Assembly (NCBI RefSeq): GCF_017115105.1
Contig: NZ_JABXKH010000137.1
Location: 1-64,000 of the forward strand
Origin: Nostoc sp. NMS2
GTDB lineage: Bacteria; Cyanobacteriota; Cyanobacteriia; Cyanobacteriales; Nostocaceae
Direction: 5' to 3'
DNA: 64,000 nt
Of this stretch, positions 27,333 through 35,337 are shown one piece after another (the first letter of the stretch is position 1; each line of letters begins with the position of its first letter). The position numbers and the translations under genes are program-made. A model generated the notes under the pieces. The model saw only the letters and a list, made by a program, of their open reading frames with translations, searched no databases and had not been told where the DNA came from.

Positions 27333-27740
27333 ATGAGTACTCAAATTTTCGTCAATCTACCAGTCAAAAACCTTAATCAATCGATCCAGTTCTTTACTCA
27401 ACTCGGCTTTGAGTTTAATCCTCAATTCACTGACGAAACTGCCACTTGTATGATTGTGTCCGAAAACATCTTCGTGATGCTTTTGACGCATGAGAAGTTT
27501 AAAACGTTTACTCCCAAAGAAATTTGTGATGCTACAAAAAGCACAGAAGTCCTTGTGTGTTTATCTTCTGATAGCCGAGAACAAGTCGATGAAATGGTTC
27601 GCCTTGCTGTCGCCGCCGGTGGAACAACCTATAATGAACCCCAAGATCACGGTTTTATGTATGGACATGGATTTGCTGACTTAGATGGCCACATTTGGGA
27701 AATTATCTATATGGAGCCAAACGCAATAAATCAAGGTTGA
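27333..27740 (+). CDS. Glyoxalase/bleomycin-resistance-like VOC protein
   Basis: Protein of 135 residues with the two beta-alpha-beta-beta-beta modules of the VOC fold: IFVNLPVKNLNQSIQFFTQL at the start and the C-terminal FADLDGHIWEIIYM that carries a typical metal-ligand glutamate. An AAAAGGAG ribosome-binding site lies just upstream. It follows the PhnB-like gene by about 100 bp and may be the last member of the ECF42-associated operon, although its base composition is closer to the host average. Substrate unknown. Confidence 0.85.
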   Translation: MSTQIFVNLPVKNLNQSIQFFTQLGFEFNPQFTDETATCMIVSENIFVMLLTHEKFKTFTPKEICDATKSTEVLVCLSSDSREQVDEMVRLAVAAGGTTYNEPQDHGFMYGHGFADLDGHIWEIIYMEPNAINQG

Positions 27741-27796
27741 AAATGCGATGTTTAAGGAATTAACTCTTAAATTGGTCTGTACTAAACCCAGCTTTT

Positions 27797-28024
27797 TTAT
27801 GCCATCCACTCAGTCCACTGTGGGGCATCTGTCACCAGTTGAGCAAACTTATCAGGGTAAGCATCCTCAAACTCCAGCATCACGCTGCAACGCTCATCAC
27901 TCGTTAGTGTACTGAGTAATTCTTTAACTGACTCCACCCCATATTTAACCTGTTCAATCGCCAGCCGAGCCTAATATTTAACTCTATCCCACCAAGAATC
28001 ACTGAGATTTTCATCTGTGTTCAT
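27797..28024 (-). pseudogene. Small gene interrupted by an in-frame TAG
   Basis: Read from ATG at 28024, 17 codons (MNTDENLSDSWWDRVKY) are followed by TAG and then 57 more codons in the same frame, including VKYGVESVKELLSTLTSDER and ending in DAPQWTEWMA before TAA. One nonsense change would explain the break. The start overlaps the stop of the repeat-protein relic (ATGA at 28021-28024), indicating former translational coupling. The 3' half recurs, further decayed, at 23755-23870. No function is recognised; the hydrophilic helical sequence suggests a small soluble accessory protein. Confidence 0.6.
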
Positions 28025-28952
28025 ACCTTACGATTATTACTTCCAGGCATCGCCACTCGCACAAGAGATGTCTGCGTTACTGTTTTCTCGCTATCACTAA
28101 CCGCATAGATAACAGCATAATCACCCATTTGTCCTGGATTGGGTGTCCAAGTAAACCGTCCTGTCACCGCATCAAGTACCGCATCCAGAGGCAAATCAAC
28201 GGCTGTGTAGGTGAGATTTGTGTTGTTATCTGGGTCAGTCCCAGCTACTATAAATTGGAGTGTTTCACCCAGAGCCACAGCATGGGGTGACACAGATATT
28301 GCAGGAGTGCGGTTCACGTTGGCAATACGCAAAGTAACATTGCGGATATCGCTAGCACCTTGGGCATCAGTTGCCGCAAATCTTAATATATATTCACCCG
28401 CTTGTTCATAATTGGGCTTCCAGGTAAATTGCCCTGTGCGCGGGTCAAAGGTAGGTCAGCGATCGCTAATTGTACTTCTTTGAGAATACCTTGTTCTCTT
28501 GGAGTAATGCCTGCACTCGCCCACCGAGCGATCGCCTCGGTACGGAATCTTTCTAATATTTCTAGTGTTAGTTGGTTAAAGTGTGGGGGATTGTCTACCT
28601 CAATAGGCTCACTTATAGTGCTGGTTTGCTGTTGAGTTATCTCAGCTTCTGCTGTCTTCAAAGATAGGCTCAATAAGCTAGGAGTGGCTTCATTTTTACT
28701 TAACAACCCAATTAATAGTGCATCACCTGTTACACCTGTAATTAGATCGAAGCTAGTGTTTGTGGTGTCACTTAAATTTGGTGTTAATGATAGAGGAACT
28801 AGGGCTACAGAAGACTGTTCTGCAAAAGCAGTTAAAGATAATGAAGTATTAATTGTAAAAAGGTCTGTGCTGGGAGAACCAACGGGTGATATCGAGGGAT
28901 TGTTTGAAGTTATTCCGATTCCTTGACTTAACTTCAATGGATATCCAATCAA
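28021..28952 (-). pseudogene. Fragment of a large secreted repeat protein, frameshifted
   Basis: Two minus-strand reading frames together encode about 310 residues. The first (from 28952) is Ser/Thr-rich and ends in the helical motif ERFRTEAIARWASAGITPRE then VQLAIADLP. At about 28455 the sense passes to another frame, which gives FDPRTGQFTWKPNYEQAGEY and then two Ig-/cadherin-like strands (GRFTWTPNPGQMGDYAVIYA). Modules of this type occur in very large cyanobacterial surface proteins with Ca-binding or Ig-like repeats. The change of frame at a domain boundary looks like a deletion joint. The protein is far shorter than its relatives and is taken as a relic. Confidence 0.6.
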
Positions 28953-28964
28953 GGGTATTAGTTT

Positions 28965-29020
28965 TAAGCCTGTTTACGTTTCGTAAAATACCTGGGGTTT
29001 TTCGTACTAACTTACTTAGA
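28965..29020. repeat. Dispersed repeat half (TTTACGTTTCGT...AACTTACTTA)
   Basis: This segment shares TAAGCCT-TTTACGTTTCGT and AACTTACTTA blocks with the right end of the element at 34177-34366. A further copy of the left-end block is at about 21975. It lies in the 303-bp spacer before rnhA. Confidence 0.5.
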
Positions 29021-29143
29021 ATCCAAGGTAATATTGACATCTAGCACGCAAAAAGCGATCGCAACTTAGAAAACTTTATTGCTCAACACCCACTCAATAG
29101 CAAAAAATCATTTCTCGTCACAACAGCCTTTTTGTGGAGCGTT

Positions 29144-29163
29144 GTTGCTAGAGTGCTAGCAAC
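29144..29163. other. Hairpin before rnhA
   Basis: Inverted repeat GTTGCTAG-AGTG-CTAGCAAC, with TATAATA directly after it. It is about 95 bp before the rnhA start. Its role is unknown; the other arrangement of a CIRCE heat-shock operator (two 9-bp halves with a 9-bp gap) is not met. Confidence 0.35.
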
Positions 29164-29208
29164 TATAATAGCCAGGATATTCTTTACAAAAATTCGCCGC
29201 TAATTACT

Positions 29209-29247
29209 CTTGCCTTAGCGTCCTTAGCGTCCTTTGCGGTTCGATAT
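29209..29247. repeat. CTTAGCGTCCTTTGCGGTTCG dispersed repeat
   Basis: A TTAGCGTCCTTAGCG / TCCTTTGCGGTTCG motif lies immediately upstream of rnhA. An inverted relative, CGAACCGCCAAGGACGCAAAG, lies at about 59602-59635. It is a common short repeat in filamentous cyanobacteria. Confidence 0.6.
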
Positions 29248-29255
29248 CCTAAACT

Positions 29256-30164
29256 ATGTCCACTCAACCCACAATCCAAAGCATATACACCGATGGTGCT
29301 TGCACCGGGAACCCTGGCCCTGGCGGTTGGGGAGTTGTCGTCTACTTTAGCGATGGCTCAATCCACGAAATGGGCGATGCATCGCCTCATACCACCAATA
29401 ATAAAATGGAAATGCAAGCTGCGATCGCAGCCCTGCAATTTCTGCAAACATCTCAACAAGCCCAACCAATCACCCTCCATACCGATAGCGAATACCTGAT
29501 TAACTGCGTAACCAAGTGGGTGAAAGGCTGGAAACAGAAAGGCTGGAAAAAGTCAGATGGTAAACCCGTCCAAAACCAAGAGCTTTTAGAAACTCTTGAT
29601 GAACTCAATACCCAACAGATAAAATGGCAACACGTCAGGGGACATTCTGGTAACATAGGTAACGAACGTTGTGATGCGATCGCTCGCACTTATGCCAGTG
29701 GCAAAATCCCTTCCCTACAACAATTCACTCCCACAAATTTTTATAAATCTTTACCTTCCACAAATGAAATAAATGTAGCAAAAGTAGCTGATTATGAAAA
29801 AAACTCTCGAATAATTAACCAAAGTCCCCAAGAAATCAGTACTTCTGCACTAAAAATAACCGTTATGGAACCATCAACTGGGCCTACTGCGGCCGCTATC
29901 GATGAAAAACCGTCAGAAATGAGGGTTTCTCAACTCCGCAGCTTGGTCGAAACTTTGCGTATCGCTGACGAAATTTCAGAAAAAGGCTACTTAATCACCA
30001 GTTCTGAGTTAGCAGACTTGATGGATGTCCACGCCAGCGCTGTTACCAGTCGTGGAGATCAATGGCGCTGGCGAAACTGGATAGTGTCACGGGTACGCCG
30101 TGAAGGAAATCAAATTCTTTGGGAACTGGAACGCGGGGATCAAGTGGGAGGGGAAGAGGAGTGA
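29256..30164 (+). CDS. rnhA: Ribonuclease HI with C-terminal extension
   Basis: The N-terminal 150 residues form RNase HI, which cuts RNA in RNA-DNA hybrids. The catalytic D-E-D-D residues are visible in IYTDGACTGNPGPGGWG, NNKMEMQAAI, LHTDSEYL and GNERCDAIA. A polar linker (about 155-215) leads to a C-terminal domain of about 75 residues (MRVSQLRSLVETLRIADEIS, LADLMDVHASAVTSRGDQWR). That domain resembles a helical nucleic-acid-binding module found in cyanobacterial proteins and is not part of standard 150-residue RNase HI. The C-terminus runs into GGGGATGAG-type repeat DNA, so the last residues may be repeat-derived. Confidence 0.92.
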   Translation: MSTQPTIQSIYTDGACTGNPGPGGWGVVVYFSDGSIHEMGDASPHTTNNKMEMQAAIAALQFLQTSQQAQPITLHTDSEYLINCVTKWVKGWKQKGWKKSDGKPVQNQELLETLDELNTQQIKWQHVRGHSGNIGNERCDAIARTYASGKIPSLQQFTPTNFYKSLPSTNEINVAKVADYEKNSRIINQSPQEISTSALKITVMEPSTGPTAAAIDEKPSEMRVSQLRSLVETLRIADEISEKGYLITSSELADLMDVHASAVTSRGDQWRWRNWIVSRVRREGNQILWELERGDQVGGEEE

Positions 30165-30350
30165 GGGAGTGGGGGGATGAGGGGGATGAGGGAGCAGTGA
30201 GCAGGTGAGACAAGGGGGACAAGGGGGGCAAGGGGGACAAGGGGGACAAGGGGGAATTATTGAATAGTCTCTTCCTTGTCTCCCCCCTCTTCCTTGTCTC
30301 CCTTGTCTCTTCTTCATGCCCAATGCCCCTGCCCAATTCCCAATTCCCCA
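30140..30350. repeat. GGGGGACAA / TTGTCTCCC tandem repeat with inverted arms
   Basis: Runs of GGGGGATGA and GGGGGACAA units (about 30150-30255) are followed by complementary TTGTCTCCC and TTCCTTGTCTC units (about 30270-30310). They fill the space between convergent rnhA and cruG and could form a long stem acting as a bidirectional terminator. Confidence 0.7.
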
Positions 30351-31574
30351 CTATATATATTTGCGTCCTCGCCACTCGCGTGGCTTGTGGAACGCAGATA
30401 AGAAGATTCGCAGCACAGCTAGGGGATCGGCTAAAGGGGAAAGCCAGAATAACCAGCCGCCTTTAGCACTTTTGCGATCGTAGGAAGGTGCGATCGCAAT
30501 TAGCATCGCAAAGCGAATCACCACTAAGAATAAATTCAGTCCCAGCAAGAGCAGTGGGGGAGTAGGTAGAGACGCGATTAATCGCGTCTGTGGGGGAGAA
30601 ATTAATAAAAAACTGAGGACAATTAAAAGGGGTAGACCTTGAACGGATGTGAGTAGCCATAAATCTCCCCACAACTGCGAACGAGAAGTTGCATCTTTAA
30701 GATCGAGACTCCGCCCCCATTCCTTCCACGTCTCCATCGCCCCTTCATACATTCGTACTTTCAGCACCTTTGCGCCATCTAAAAAGCCCACTTTATACCC
30801 AAGAGTTGCAATATTTCGTGCCAAGGTGACATCATCACAAAAAGAACTACTCGCACTGCTGTAACCACCCACAGCAGCTAAAACGGAGCGACGACACAAA
30901 AAACACTGCCCATTTGCCATCACCCGTTCAGGCTGCTCTGCATTGATCCCAGCAGGGTCAAATCGGTAAAGTAAAGTCATCAACAAAGCTGGTTGTAGCC
31001 AGCATTCCCCTGGATATTTGAGGATAAACTGGGGCGAAAGAGAAACTAAGTCATAGCCTTGTGCTTCAGCTGTCCTCACTAAACCCGCAACCAAACCAGG
31101 ATGTGGTTGAATATCAGCATCCAGCCCCAAAAACCACTGACTACCCTCAGAGCTATATAGAAAACCGTTATGCAACGCCCAAGGCCGCCCCACCCAACCA
31201 GAGGGTAAAGGATCATCTGTCATTACACGAAAGCGCGGATCTTTTTGCTGTGTGGCTTTTACTAAGTCGGGTGTACCATCACTGGAGTTGCTATCTACAA
31301 CAAGAATTTCCCGAACTTCGTAGCTTTGCTGACTTAAACCAGCTAACAGAGGACTAATGCGAAGCGCTTCGTTCAGCGTGGGAACGACGACACTAACCTT
31401 ACCTAAAAGCTCTGGCGTTGGCTGTTGCGGTTTTATTGGTGGCAGCCGTCTTGGCCCCTTTAACAGGCGCGAAAACAGAATCGCCGTTGCTGGTACTTGG
31501 ATAAGTAGCAATAAAAAGGATATGGCGCTTTCTACTATTAAAACGTTGTCTACTGTTGTCAAAATACTTATCAA
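30351..31574 (-). CDS. cruG: Carotenoid 2'-O-glycosyltransferase, CruG-like
   Basis: GT2-family membrane glycosyltransferase of 407 residues. CruG adds the sugar to the 2' hydroxyl in myxol glycoside (myxoxanthophyll) synthesis. An N-terminal hydrophobic segment (about 10-33) precedes the catalytic domain: VSVVVPTLNEALRI, the VVDSNSSDGTPD strand, LGLDADIQPHPG (D-x-D) and a QxxRW-like region (KEWGRSLDLKD). Two or three hydrophobic helices follow near the C-terminus. The gene is 185 bp downstream of cruF, and the pair fixes the assignment. A perfect 20-bp palindrome at 30570-30589 lies inside the coding sequence and contributes the local peptide PPQTRLIASLPTPP without breaking the frame. Confidence 0.85.
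   Translation of the reverse strand: MISILTTVDNVLIVESAISFLLLLIQVPATAILFSRLLKGPRRLPPIKPQQPTPELLGKVSVVVPTLNEALRISPLLAGLSQQSYEVREILVVDSNSSDGTPDLVKATQQKDPRFRVMTDDPLPSGWVGRPWALHNGFLYSSEGSQWFLGLDADIQPHPGLVAGLVRTAEAQGYDLVSLSPQFILKYPGECWLQPALLMTLLYRFDPAGINAEQPERVMANGQCFLCRRSVLAAVGGYSSASSSFCDDVTLARNIATLGYKVGFLDGAKVLKVRMYEGAMETWKEWGRSLDLKDATSRSQLWGDLWLLTSVQGLPLLIVLSFLLISPPQTRLIASLPTPPLLLLGLNLFLVVIRFAMLIAIAPSYDRKSAKGGWLFWLSPLADPLAVLRIFLSAFHKPREWRGRKYI
30570..30589. repeat. Palindromic repeat inside cruG
   Basis: AGACGCGATTAATCGCGTCT is a perfect 20-bp palindrome and a known type of dispersed cyanobacterial repeat; an imperfect relative sits in the MITE at 9642-9741. It lies within a predicted loop between membrane helices of the CruG product. 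Confidence 0.75.
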
Positions 31575-31609
31575 TTATAAAGTGCGACTATACAAAATAA
31601 ATGGGAATT

Positions 31610-31757
31610 GGGAATTGGGCACTTGTACTGAGCGACTTGTGCCGAGCGAAGTCGAGGTAAGTCGAAGTATTGGGAATTGGGGAAAGACTTACTGTAACTT
31701 CTCCTCTGCTCCCCCTGCCCCCTGCCCCCTTGCTTCTTCCCCATTCCCCAATCTCTA
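31610..31757. repeat. Short repeats between cruF and cruG
   Basis: Contains TGGGAATTGGGAATTGGG units, the ACTTGTACTGAGCGACTTGT / GAGGTAAGTCGAAGTATTGG module also found at 34218-34302, and CCCCCTGCCCCCTTGC units near 31710. No gene. Confidence 0.7.
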
Positions 31758-31759
31758 GG

Positions 31760-32668
31760 CTATTTCAAGGCAACTTCAACCTTTGCGACTGATACTTCTT
31801 GGCTTACTGGTTCAACAGCAACTTGAGTAGCTATGGTTGAACTCTTTAACCACAGCGCCACGGCGGGAACTACACCAAGCACTAAACCGAGCAATACAGG
31901 GATGGAGAACCCAGCAGCCAAACTTAATCCGGCGGCAAAGGCAAAGTTAGTTAAATAAACGACTAAGGGTAGATTGAGTTGCGATCGCTCTAATTTAATC
32001 GATGTGTTTCTCCACAACAAGCCTGCCATACTCATAAACAGGGCGCTAGTGCCAAACCAACCTGCATAATTCTGGTAAGGTGTGCCAAAGAAAGCACCTG
32101 GTTGTTCCCAATACCAAAAAGGCAGAGAAGTTTGACTCATAGCTGGCTCAAGGGCAAAATCCCAGCAAGTGAAGAGTAAAGCACCAACAGCTATAGCCGC
32201 AATATGGCGACCCCAACTGGGTTTTTGAGCCACTTTCAAACCAGTTCTTGCAATTAAATAAGACGACAGTCCAACATAGAACCAAGATAAAGGAATTGTG
32301 AAAGGAACTAGCCCTGCAATTTTATAACCCAAGCCACTCAAGTAGCTATAATCTCCAAATGGAAAACCTGTGCTGGTTCCCAGTAGTTCACTTCCCAAAG
32401 AGATAAACATAGCTGGCAGCATAAATGCTAGCCAAGTTCCCAATCCCAGCGTCCGGTAGGCATAAATAGAGACAGCTATTGTCCCCAAAATGATATCAAC
32501 TACACCGCCGCCAGCCATACTTAGCTGTACGGCAGTTTCTCCAACCTGCGATAAGTTGAAAATTATTTCGGCATTAGGTACGACCAGTAGCATCCCTACC
32601 AGTCCGAAGGCTTTTGACACGATATGACCAATCAGGCATACGCGTTCAGCGATAACAAGTTGTCTCAT
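31760..32668 (-). CDS. cruF: Carotenoid 1',2'-hydratase CruF
   Basis: Polytopic membrane protein of 302 residues (DUF422 carotenoid-biosynthesis family) with about seven to eight hydrophobic segments. CruF hydrates the psi-end of gamma-carotene derivatives in the myxoxanthophyll pathway. The family signature GFPFGDYSYLSGLGYKIAGL and the next VPFTIPLSWFYVGL are intact at about residues 101-136, and LFTCWDFALEPAMS is present at about 167. Together with cruG downstream it forms the pathway's conserved pair. A hydrophilic C-terminal tail of about 20 residues is rich in Val/Glu. Confidence 0.9.
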   Translation of the reverse strand: MRQLVIAERVCLIGHIVSKAFGLVGMLLVVPNAEIIFNLSQVGETAVQLSMAGGGVVDIILGTIAVSIYAYRTLGLGTWLAFMLPAMFISLGSELLGTSTGFPFGDYSYLSGLGYKIAGLVPFTIPLSWFYVGLSSYLIARTGLKVAQKPSWGRHIAAIAVGALLFTCWDFALEPAMSQTSLPFWYWEQPGAFFGTPYQNYAGWFGTSALFMSMAGLLWRNTSIKLERSQLNLPLVVYLTNFAFAAGLSLAAGFSIPVLLGLVLGVVPAVALWLKSSTIATQVAVEPVSQEVSVAKVEVALK

Positions 32669-33084
32669 GATAATTCCTTAACAAGATGTGACACGCGGCT
32701 ACTCTGCTGCTAACAGTTTACAAATGTTTAACAACATATTTAAATACTTTGTGCCGCAATTCTCTACAAACTTGTTTGGCTTTCTTAGGAAGAGCATAAC
32801 AGCCGATTGATTGAAGCTATAAGAAATATGATGATAAACCTACTAGTTTAAGCTATATATTCAAAATCTACATAATTCTATCTGCCAAAAATTCTGGTTT
32901 CTTGTCCTACTGATACCCGTATGATGCAAAATTCCTTCCATGTAGGATCTCGTTGAGTGAAGAAAACTATTATAAATTAACCAAGCTCTAAAGTGAAGAA
33001 TGATACATTTATGCCAGAAAATTACACTAGGGAATACGAAGTATAACGTAATCTAGTAGTTGTCGATGAATAACTTCTAACTTA
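32669..33084. other. Divergent promoter region of cruF and the PotD-like gene
   Basis: No gene is supported in these 416 bp. The region is AT-rich and must contain both divergent promoters, but no confident hexamers or known operator could be assigned by eye. Confidence 0.4.
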
Positions 33085-34170
33085 ATGGCTAACAGACGGG
33101 GATTTTTAAAAGGGGTGGCAACACTTTCTAGCTTATCTTTAGCTGGTTGTGGCTGGAGACTGGCTGAAGTCCGTGCTAATTCTAATCCGAATGGTCAACG
33201 TGACCAACTTTATGTCTTTACCTGGACACAATATACTGACAACCAATTACTGAGAACTTTTAGCACCCAAACTGGCATGAAAGTGCTGGCGGATGTGTAT
33301 GATTCCAATGATGTCATGCTGGCTAAGTTGCAAGCTGGAGGTGGTGGCATTTACAGCATCATCAACCCATCTGATTACATGGTGCAGAAGATGGTAGACA
33401 AAGGTTTGTTAACAGAGATAAATCACGATCGCTTAATCGGTTTAGAGAATTTATTTCCCCGGTTTCAGAATCCTAGTTATGACCCCAATAACCGATATAG
33501 TATCCCTTTTAACTGGGGGACAACAGGTTTGCTTTACAATTCCGAAAAAATCAAAGATGCACCACAAGACTGGGATTATCTGTGGCAGAATCAAGAAAAA
33601 CTTAATCAACGGATGACCTTGCTTAATGATGTTCGAGAAGTCATGGGTGCAACGTTACGGATGCTAGGTTATTCTTACAACTCAAAAAACGAAAAAGAAA
33701 TCAAACAAGCTTATGAAAAATTGAAGGTGCTAAAACCTGCGATCGCGCGTTTTGATACCGACGCTTGGCAAAATCAAATTCTGGCAGGAGATTTACTATT
33801 AGCAATGTGCTATTCAGCAGATGCAGTGAAAATTTCTCAAGAAAATCCTAAACTCAAATATGTGATTCCTCGCAGTGGTTCTTCATTATGGACAGACACT
33901 ATTGTTATTCCGAAAACAGCCCCTAATTTAGCTGGAGCTTATGCTTGGATTAACATGATTCTGCAACCAGAATTAGCAGCCCAAATCAGTCAACGCCTGA
34001 GTATTTCTACGCCTAATATGGCTGGATTTGAGCAATTGCCAAAAACAATCCAAAACAATACTAATTTATTTCCCGCAGAATCACTTTTAGCAAACTGTGA
34101 ACGTGTTACTCCTGTAGGAGACTTTGAAGAAGTTTACGATCGCTATTGGACTCAATTAACTAGCAGTTAA
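33085..34170 (+). CDS. PotD-like polyamine ABC transporter substrate-binding lipoprotein
   Basis: Periplasmic binding protein of 361 residues similar to PotD/PotF (spermidine/putrescine). The N-terminus carries a twin-arginine NRRGFLKG followed by a hydrophobic stretch and a lipobox LAGC at about residues 19-22, so export by Tat and lipid anchoring are predicted. Mature-domain motifs include VFTWTQYTD, IPFNWGTTGLLYN and VIPRSGSSLWTDTIVIPK. The permease gene 219 bp downstream should be its partner. Specificity for polyamines is by family only. Confidence 0.88.
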   Translation: MANRRGFLKGVATLSSLSLAGCGWRLAEVRANSNPNGQRDQLYVFTWTQYTDNQLLRTFSTQTGMKVLADVYDSNDVMLAKLQAGGGGIYSIINPSDYMVQKMVDKGLLTEINHDRLIGLENLFPRFQNPSYDPNNRYSIPFNWGTTGLLYNSEKIKDAPQDWDYLWQNQEKLNQRMTLLNDVREVMGATLRMLGYSYNSKNEKEIKQAYEKLKVLKPAIARFDTDAWQNQILAGDLLLAMCYSADAVKISQENPKLKYVIPRSGSSLWTDTIVIPKTAPNLAGAYAWINMILQPELAAQISQRLSISTPNMAGFEQLPKTIQNNTNLFPAESLLANCERVTPVGDFEEVYDRYWTQLTSS

Positions 34171-34176
34171 AATAGT

Positions 34177-34366
34177 TAAGTTGGTCGGCGCAATTAAATA
34201 ACTGGCAAAGACTGTCATTTGTCACTTGTACTGAGCGACTTGTGCCGAGCCTGTCCTGAGCGTAGCCGAAGGGCGAAGTCGAGGTAAGTCGAAGTATTGG
34301 TCATTAGCAAGGGCTTTAAGCCTATTTACGTTTCGTTACATAGTTGGGTTTTTTCGCTCCAACTTA
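34177..34366. mobile_element. MITE-like element between the binding protein and permease genes
   Basis: About 190 bp with 8-bp inverted ends (TAAGTTGG at 34177-34184 and CCAACTTA at 34359-34366). Its left block (GTCGGCG-AATTAAA...ACTGGCAAAG) recurs at about 21978, and its right block at 28965-29020. It carries the short-repeat module CTTGTACTGAGCGACTTGTG ... AAGTCGAGGTAAGTCGAAGT. It ends 23 bp before the permease start and must affect coupling of the two genes. Confidence 0.55.
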
Positions 34367-34389
34367 CTTAGGAATTAGATTTATAAGTA

Positions 34390-35283
34390 ATGAATGTTGA
34401 AAAAAATGGGATTTCTCAAATAGAAGAATTGCCTCGCCTGCGAGGAAATTGGCTGCAACCTTTGATATTACTTGCACCATCGGGGATTTGGTTATTACTT
34501 TTGTTGGTGCTGCCAGCTTTGATAATTTTCGAGTTAAGTTTAGTTGCAGACATCCGGCCGGGAGATTTGGTTAATCCCAACGGATTCCAAAACTACATCC
34601 GAATATTTGACCCCCTCTACTTACAAGTAATCGTGCGATCGCTATTTTTTGCGTTTGGCACTACAGTAATTTGTTTAATTTTAGGCTTCCCCGTCGCTTA
34701 TTGGATTGCTCAGATAGCGCCACTACGTTGGCGGAATTTGCTGCTATTAGGCTTTGTTTTGCCTTTGTGGACTTCCTCGTTACTTCGCTCTTATGCTTGG
34801 ATTACAATTCTTCGTCCTACTGGTTTATTGAACAGTTTACTCAGCACTTTCGGCTTGCCTACTTTGCAATTACTTAATCAGAGTCAAGCTGTATTTATTG
34901 GCATGAGTTACAGCTTGTTACCCTATATGGTTTTGATTTTATATGCTTCTCTCGAAAAGCTAGACAAGCGGTTGTTAGAAGCGGCGGCTGATTTAGGTGC
35001 AAATCCGGTGGAAACTTTTTGCCAAATAACCGTACCACAAATTTTGCCTGGAATTACGGCTGCTTCTATGCTTGTATTCATCACAGGCTTGGGAGATTTT
35101 GTCGATCCAGAATTACTTGGTGGTGCTTCTAGTATGACGGCAGCGCGGTTAGTTTATAACCAGTTTCTTGGAGCAACCCAAAATTGGGGATTTGGTTCCG
35201 CTTTAAGTATGACGTTAATTTTACTTGTTAGTATTGCGATCGCACTTTTAATTAAGTTTGGCGAACCTGCACCCAAACGCTAA
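34390..35283 (+). CDS. PotB-like ABC transporter permease
   Basis: Membrane permease of 297 residues with six predicted helices. The binding-protein-dependent transport signature is seen as EAAADLGANPVETFCQITVP then QILPGITAA (about residues 196-224), the loop that contacts the ATPase. It is nearest to PotB. Potential partners PotC (second permease) and PotA (ATPase) are not present: the next gene is a Uma2 nuclease. They could be encoded elsewhere, or the system may be incomplete. Confidence 0.88.
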   Translation: MNVEKNGISQIEELPRLRGNWLQPLILLAPSGIWLLLLLVLPALIIFELSLVADIRPGDLVNPNGFQNYIRIFDPLYLQVIVRSLFFAFGTTVICLILGFPVAYWIAQIAPLRWRNLLLLGFVLPLWTSSLLRSYAWITILRPTGLLNSLLSTFGLPTLQLLNQSQAVFIGMSYSLLPYMVLILYASLEKLDKRLLEAAADLGANPVETFCQITVPQILPGITAASMLVFITGLGDFVDPELLGGASSMTAARLVYNQFLGATQNWGFGSALSMTLILLVSIAIALLIKFGEPAPKR

Positions 35284-35337
35284 ACTTTTGGTCGCTCATT
35301 TATAATAAGGGCATCAAACGCCAGCGAGACAACGGTT

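Noticed and set aside
29144-29163. GAGTGCTAGCAA near rnhA as a CIRCE heat-shock operator
   Set aside because: Only one half resembles CIRCE; the second 9-bp half and 9-bp gap are absent, and rnhA is not a heat-shock gene.
30043-30375. Pro/Ser-rich open frames antisense to rnhA
   Set aside because: They are produced by GGGGGACAA-type tandem repeats and the reverse of coding sequence.
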